A stretch of DNA of 64,000 nucleotides from Tetradesmus obliquus (taxonomy: Eukaryota; Chlorophyta; Chlorophyceae; Sphaeropleales; Scenedesmaceae). Made by a program: the position numbers and the translations under genes. Shown one piece after another: positions 58,371 through 64,000 of this stretch. Position 1 is the stretch's first letter; the number at the start of each line of letters is the position of its first letter. The stretch is from assembly GCA_030272155.1 (NCBI GenBank), contig CP126195.1:1471001-1535000 (forward strand), read 5' to 3'. A model generated the notes under the pieces. That model searched no databases and was not told the origin of the DNA. It worked only from the letters and a program-made list of their open reading frames with translations.

Positions 58371-59212
58371 ATGGAGGGCGTGCAGCAGCCTCCTCGGCTC
58401 AAGCCACCACCTCCACTTGAAGCACAGCAGCAGAGTGCCATGATGAAGGTGCTAGAAAAGGTGTGACCCCATGCAGTACGGAATACTCGTCGCTACAGTT
58501 TCAGTGACATCAATTGTGTCCACTTCACCATCAGACCGTAGCAGCAGCTGCATGCTGAGGGTGGTCCCCACATCAGGCCTGCCTGTGAGCACTGCGGCAA
58601 CCGATGCTATGCCACTGTCTTGCAGGTGTCAAAGCAGCGATGGCTCACTGTGGGGGCCATTCTGTTTTTTGGTGGCGCTGGGCTGCTTGCAGCAGACTCG
58701 GTGAGACACAGGCTGCAACCAGCGCACACACTTGCATGTTGCCCCTGTCCAGATGGCAGGCATGCATGGGAACAAGAGCAGCTGATGCATTACATGCATT
58801 CATAGGCCGCAAGAGGCATAGGGCGCAAGTGGCAAGTAGCGCAACATCATGATGGCATACATCTGTTCGTCAGAAGTTCTCCCTGACAGCCGTGCAAGCC
58901 ACGCAGGAGCGCAGGCACGTGTAAGCAATGCATCAAGTGCTGGGTGCTGCAGCACCACTCTACAGCAATTGCAGATACCGACTTCACATGCCGAAAAGCA
59001 CAGGAACGGAGCAAGTAATGCAGCCGAGGTGGCATGTGTGTGTGCGTGCTGCTGGGAACGGGGCTTCCGGGTTTATCAAATAAAACATGAGGCACTACTG
59101 TGACTGACCGGTCTGTGCCGCGGACGGCTGCGTGCTCTGATGTCCTTGCTGCTCCCTACAGGCAGCGGAGCTGCTGGTAGGCAGGTTCCAGACTTTGGAT
59201 GACGACGATTGA
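58371..59212 (+). CDS. Small single-membrane-span protein, 71 aa, three exons
   Basis: Three exons join in phase 0: 58371-58460, 58626-58700 and 59162-59212, with AAG/GTGTGA, TTGCAG/GTG, TCG/GTGAGA and CTACAG/GCA junctions. The product begins MEGVQQPPRLKPPPPLEAQQ, continues MMKVLEKVSKQRW, has one hydrophobic segment (LTVGAILFFGGAGLLAA, about residues 37-53) and ends AAELLVGRFQTLDDDD. I do not recognise the family. A Pro-rich head, short coil, one span and acidic tail would suit a small subunit or assembly factor of an organelle membrane complex, but that is a guess. Support comes from matching phases, clean splice sites and a protein-like composition unlike the surrounding low-complexity frames. 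Confidence 0.6.
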
Positions 59213-59224
59213 AGCCGAGCATTT

Positions 59225-59259
<35 letters not shown>

Positions 59260-60889
59260 GTCACCAGCAAGGGGTTGGCAGCTTCGCAGAAGCACCTTGC
59301 GGCCAACAGCAAGCAGCAGCGCATGCGACGGGGGCTCAACACGTGCCTGTGAGCGTGACGGGGTGGAATAAAGTAATACCAAAGAGCACGCCGCTAGGGC
59401 TGGACACAGCCACTTGACAGCAGCTGCTGTCTGGGCATGCACAGGCCTTTCTGCTTCAGCAGCTATGCGCCTAGCAGCGGGCGATGCGAGCATTCGTGCA
59501 GCTGCCTGTGTTACATGGCAAGAGGAGGCACACAGTATCAGCTGTGCCTGCACCACGAGCTGGTCTCTCGCTTCAACCAGATGCATCTGCTACATGCCTC
59601 TGCAGGCACGGCTGCCAGCATTGCATAGGCAGTCTGCATGCCGTCCTGTCTTTTCTGTCTCCCTCAGGCTCAGTTCAAAATCCCTCAGCTTGATGGCAAG
59701 TCAGGCATGCTCATGTGCATCATGCTGCATGTCCATTTTGTATGGGAACGGTTTTAGACACCTTTTGTACTTCAGCCGCCAGCGGCAGCTGATGCAGGAT
59801 GCAAAGGGTCTGGCAAGGCTTGTCGCAAGTCTGCAGGACAGTTCATTATACAGAAGCGGCTTCAAAATGGCATTGTAGCATGCGTGTGGGTTGCACGCGT
59901 GCGGCATGTGCCATGCTACAAACAGGTGTATTTTGCTTTCAGGCTGCCCAGAGTGTGAGTCGTTGTGTGATATTATGGCAGTTTCTGCCATTGCGGCATC
60001 TGCCGGGTGTCACACGGTGTTGTACTTTACGGCATTTAAGAGACAGGGCATTCGTGCGGGCAGATCATCAGCCAACGCACAACTTTCATGTCTGTGGAAG
60101 GTTGTGAATCAAGAGCTCGTTGCTGCTGCTGTTGCTGATGTGGTGACAAGTTCATGGGGGGCGGTGGAACGTGTGTTGCATGCCGTGCTGCGTGACATGC
60201 GTCATGCGTCGTGCATTGTGCGTCCTGTTACTTGTTTAGATGACACGCGGCAGCTGCATGTGTTGTCTGTGGCATGGCAGGTTTGCTTGTGGTGTGCAAG
60301 ACACTGGCTTGCAATCACGATGGCGTTGATGCTATGGCTTGATGAGTAACATGATGATGATGGCTTGCAATCACCATAGAGCAGGGTTCACCGTTGAGCA
60401 ACCAGCACGGGTGCGTGCTCCAATGCAGCAGCTTTTTTGCTCCATACATGGCAGGGCTTGCACTTCTGTGACTGCTGCTCCCTACTGTGGCCAAGGAGTG
60501 ATAATACGCGATGGTCCATGGGCAAGCTTTCTGCGAGGCAGCCTCCGACCTGATGTTGCTGTGCACCCACCTGTACTGCCAGGCAACCGACCCAAACCCT
60601 CGTTGCGGAAGTGCAATGCCGCCATGCAACGTTTAGTGCAACTTATTTTATGGTGGAAGACCCGTCTATCTGTGACTGTATCTGAACGCGTCCTTTTGTG
60701 GAGTCCTGGGGCTTTGTCTTTCGGAGCTCATGTACAGTGCCCGTCATTCTCAGGCTCAATGTATCGTTCCCACGAGTGTCAATCGCTTCATCGTCTCAAC
60801 AAACAGCGAGTAATTGCAGCAGCAGTGCCTGCAGAAGTAGCAGTAAGCGTCAGGCCAGGAGCAGCAGTGCTGTCCTATGTCGTGCTAGT
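59213..60889. other. Intergenic between the small membrane protein and the kinesin
   Basis: No gene recognised. A (CAG)n run of about eleven units lies at 59225-59258, just past the stop of the small protein. Open frames across 59891-60349 and 60339-60989 have no recognisable similarity. Confidence 0.45.
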
Positions 60890-63800
60890 ATGGTGTCCAC
60901 CAGCAGCAATGTGCGGGTGCTGGCAAGGGTCAGACCCGCGCAGCCGCAGGAGTATCAGTATGAGCAGGCGACTGAGGCCCTGGAGGTGAGCATGCAGCCC
61001 CACCACGATTAATCAGCAGCGCTGCCAAACGTAGCTGAGCTGGCCTGGGCCCCAGGCTTGCATGCATGCTGGTGTGGTGCGGCTTGCAGGACCATTCAAA
61101 CGTCGCAAAACAGCTCTTCAAGACATACAGCGATCTGCTATGGCCTGCAGCTGTGCCACTAGCATATGAACGTGCCGCAGGGCAGACTGACTGGGCAGAC
61201 TGCAGCGTTGTGACACAGCTGCCGTTGACCATCTGTGTTCCTCCTGCTGTGGCTGCTATTCCACTGCTGTCCTGCAGGCCACGCGTATCAGGCTCAGCAG
61301 CAGCAGCACCCTGCAGAGTTATGAGTCAGTGTACGACTGTGTGCTGCCAGACAGTGCCAGTCAAGCTCAAGTGTACAGCCAAGTGCGCCAGTGTGTGCCA
61401 TCACTGGTTGCAGGATACAACAATACGCTGATGGCCTAGTGAGTGTGCTTCTCGGTGCTGCTCCGCCTGCCCTGCGCCACACGAACATGTTATGTACAGC
61501 AGACAAGCAGCGGGCAAGGCTCTTTGATGCTTGCAGGACCGGCAACAACACTGCGACACTGCAAACATGGTGCAAGTGCAGCTTGTAGTTGAGTGCTGGT
61601 TTCATCCAATGCTGGCATCGTGTGTCATTGCTGCGTCATACACTGCCCATGGCGCCAGTTGCTATGGCTTGATTGGTAATTGGATAGTGATGCGCTGCCG
61701 TGGGTATCTTTCAACCTTGCAGCGGCCAGACAGGCAGCGGCAAGACATACACCATCCTGGCTGACCAAACATGACGCTTGCAGAAGCACTCAGCACACCC
61801 AGCAGCAGCAGCGGCCATGGCATCGTGCCACGCGCAGCGCATGCGCTGTTCCAAGCGCTACAGCAGCGGCGCAGCGCTGCTTGTGGGTCAGCTGCTGCCG
61901 GAGCAGCAGGGGAGTCCAAGCTGGTGCTGAGCTACCTTGAGATCTACAATGATAGGCTGTATGATCTGCTGCAGCCCTACAAGCCCGGCAGCAGCAGGTG
62001 CGCTGGCTGCAGGAATGGCCAGGCATTTTGCAATGGACAGCAGTTGCTGCAGCTAGTATGATGTGGGAATGGCTGTTGCAGCAGTCGCAGCAGTAGCAGC
62101 AGCAGCATGTCAGGGAAGTTGATTCCGGAACATCCACAGCATGCAGGGGACACAAAGAGCTTACTGCTTGCAGGACAGGCAGACCTGGCTGCAGCAACAG
62201 CACAGCACATGGCGTGCGCAGCTCCGCCTTGTGAGACAACTCCAAACGCAGCTGATGCTGTGTGCATACGTGCCCAAGCGACTGCCTGGCCACACGCATA
62301 GCAACCCATCCTTCTGCCACACACTATTGCATGGCATGTTGGTGTATAGTAGCTTTTACATGTTTTGTGTAGCAATCGTGTCTGCACACAATGCTGACTT
62401 TACACGCAGGGACCCTTGCCGGCTGGCTGTCGGCAAGACAAGCCTTGAGGTGCACGAGGACCCGCTTGCAGGAACACACGTGCCCAACCTGCTGTATGTG
62501 GATGTGCAGAGCAGCGGGCAGGTGCTGCAGCTGGTGGCGGCAGGCAACTGCAACCGGGCAACAGCCCACACAGGTGCGCAGGTGCGCATGCGTACTGCAT
62601 GCCAGGCAAGGAGATATGAGTGTTGGTACATCAACAGCAGTAGCAGCCGCGGGTCCGCAGGGCAGCCTCTGGAGCAGTTTTGTGTCAGCTAAAGCTGATG
62701 CCGCATGGGTGTTACTGGCAGCAAACGCAACAGCTATTGCCAGGTGAGATCGTCAGACAGCAGTTGGGACGGCACAGGCCTGCGCTGCCATGTCACTGGT
62801 GCAATCAGCTGCTGCTGCCGGCAAACTTGCCGGTCATTGTGCGCACCGCAGCAGCATTCTTGCCTGCCGGCCTGCCTGTCCATCTGCCGCCCTTCCTGTC
62901 TGCCTGCCTGCCTGCCTGCTTTCCACCTACTTTTGTGCGTGTTGGATCCCATCCACAGACAGGAACCAGCACAGCAGCCGCAGCCACGCCATCCTGCAGT
63001 TCTGGCTGGAGCAGCGGCCGCCGGCAGGCGCTGCTGCGGCCCGCGACAGCACTGTGGTGCGCAGCAAGCTCAACTTTGTGGACCTGGCTGGCAGCGAGCG
63101 CTGGGGCAAGGCGCACACAGAGGCAGAGGGCGGCAAGCTGTGAGTGGGGGCGGCAAAGTTGTGTCAAATGTCTCGTTTTGCAGCCGCCAAATGCAGGATG
63201 TTCCCCACACAATTTCTTTCTTTCAAAGTTATAGTGCTGCATGAAGCTTCGAAGCAGGCTAAGCTGCCATCAGCCATAACACTGTGGCTGTAACAGCAGC
63301 ACAGGGCTGTCCAGCACCTGCTCACAGCTGCCGCGGCTGCCTTCTGCCGCCACCTGCATCAGCAACACATTGGCTGAAGAAGCGCCACAGAACCATCCAG
63401 TGCCTGGCTCAAAGCTGCTGCTGCTGCTACTGCTGCTGCTGCCGCTTGCCTGCAATGTGAGCGAGCTCACCTCCATCAACAACTCGCTGTCGGCGCTGGC
63501 GCAGGTGGTGGCGGCACTGACAGACCGAAGCGCCAAGCATGTGCCTTACAGGTGGGTTTGTTGTAGGCTTTTTGAGCAGCTGCGCAACGCTTGTGTTATT
63601 GATGCTGTCATAGCGTGCAGGCTGTGCAGGGCAAGCATATCGGCATGGTGCTGTTTGCGACGTAGCTGCTAGCGCTGCTGCATTTGCAAGACGCATGCGA
63701 GTGCGCGCTGTAGCTGCCCTCAAGAATGAATCAGGTGTATGCCTTCAGGGATGACGTAGGGCATGACACTGCTGGGGGCACCTGGACACACCCCAAGAAT

Positions 63801-64000
63801 GACACTGTCGTGATCACCAGCTGTTGCTTTACAACTGCTTCAGCACCACAACCCCTCCAATAGCTGTGGTGCTAGCATCTCTTTCAACTTGAAACTGAGT
63901 TTCCTGGCAGTGCTGCAAGCGGCCCAATGCCTGTATCATACAGACATGATGTCTGGTTGCATCCCTGCCTGGCCACACTGCGTGCAGGTCCAGCCGGCTG
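60890..64000 (+). CDS. Kinesin motor protein, 3' end outside window, one frame break
   Basis: Microtubule motor ATPase; subfamily not assigned. The exons are 60890-60985, 61278-61438, 61723-61997, 62410-62573, 62959-63139, 63462-63551 and 63988->64000. The motor domain runs from NVRVLARVRP, through YDCVLPDSASQAQVYSQV and GYNNTLMAYGQTGSGKTYTI (P-loop across exons 2 and 3), GIVPRAAHALF, LSYLEIYNDRLYDLL, NQHSSRSHAIL (switch I), NFVDLAGSERWGK (switch II) and LTSINNSLSAL to HVPYRSSRL at the window edge. Junctions are GT-AG and in phase, except that exon 3 is one base short: the frame changes between TILADQ (61759) and GIVPR (~61816), with no GT in between to allow an intron. This is a real lesion or a sequence error. 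Confidence 0.92.

Noticed and set aside
59891-60989. Overlapping open frames upstream of the kinesin as a separate gene.
   Set aside because: No similarity, no consistent splice sites, and composition like the surrounding intergenic DNA.

Overview
The window reads as nuclear DNA of a chlorophycean green alga, probably of the Scenedesmus/Sphaeropleales kind. The reasons are intron-dense genes with GT-AG junctions, very abundant CAG/CTG triplets, candidate TGTAA polyadenylation signals, and gene families typical of green plants and algae (an EGF-bearing GT47 exostosin, a plant-type CCCH zinc finger protein, an OPR-like helical repeat protein). Every gene I can support lies on the + strand. I found no LTR element, virus-like element or CRISPR array.

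Layout. (1) <1-6708: the 3' part of a GT47 exostosin-like glycosyltransferase. (2) 7537-11839 and 14293-17981: a tandem pair of FkbM-family methyltransferase genes with the same seven-exon plan. The first is broken by a stop and a 2-nt deletion; the second is intact (367 aa). (3) 20155-24402: a 1415-codon single-exon OPR-like protein, very rich in Gln, Ala and Ser. (4) 25629-46617: APC1, the largest subunit of the anaphase-promoting complex, for which I could join 24 exons in phase (9480 nt, 3159 aa). (5) 48340-52108: a CCCH tandem zinc finger protein in 7 exons (485 aa), including microexons of 22, 19 and 20 nt. (6) 52109-58370: a 6.3 kb T/G-rich stretch with no gene I can support. (7) 58371-59212: a 71-aa single-membrane-span protein in three phase-0 exons. 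(8) 60890->64000: the motor domain of a kinesin, cut by the window end.

The genes do not form a pathway. APC1 and the kinesin both serve cell division or microtubule work. The GT47 enzyme and the FkbM methyltransferase both look like secretory-pathway glycan enzymes.

The most striking feature is architectural. In nearly every gene the introns contain one to six decayed or near-identical 'ghost' copies of the ends of the flanking exons, each with its own splice site. Ghosts of an exon 3' end follow the real donor, and ghosts of an exon 5' end precede the real acceptor. Acceptors are very often preceded by a CTG tract standing where a polypyrimidine tract is expected, and that tract is copied with the ghost. 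The introns appear to have grown by repeated tandem duplication across splice junctions, and some arrays look very recent.
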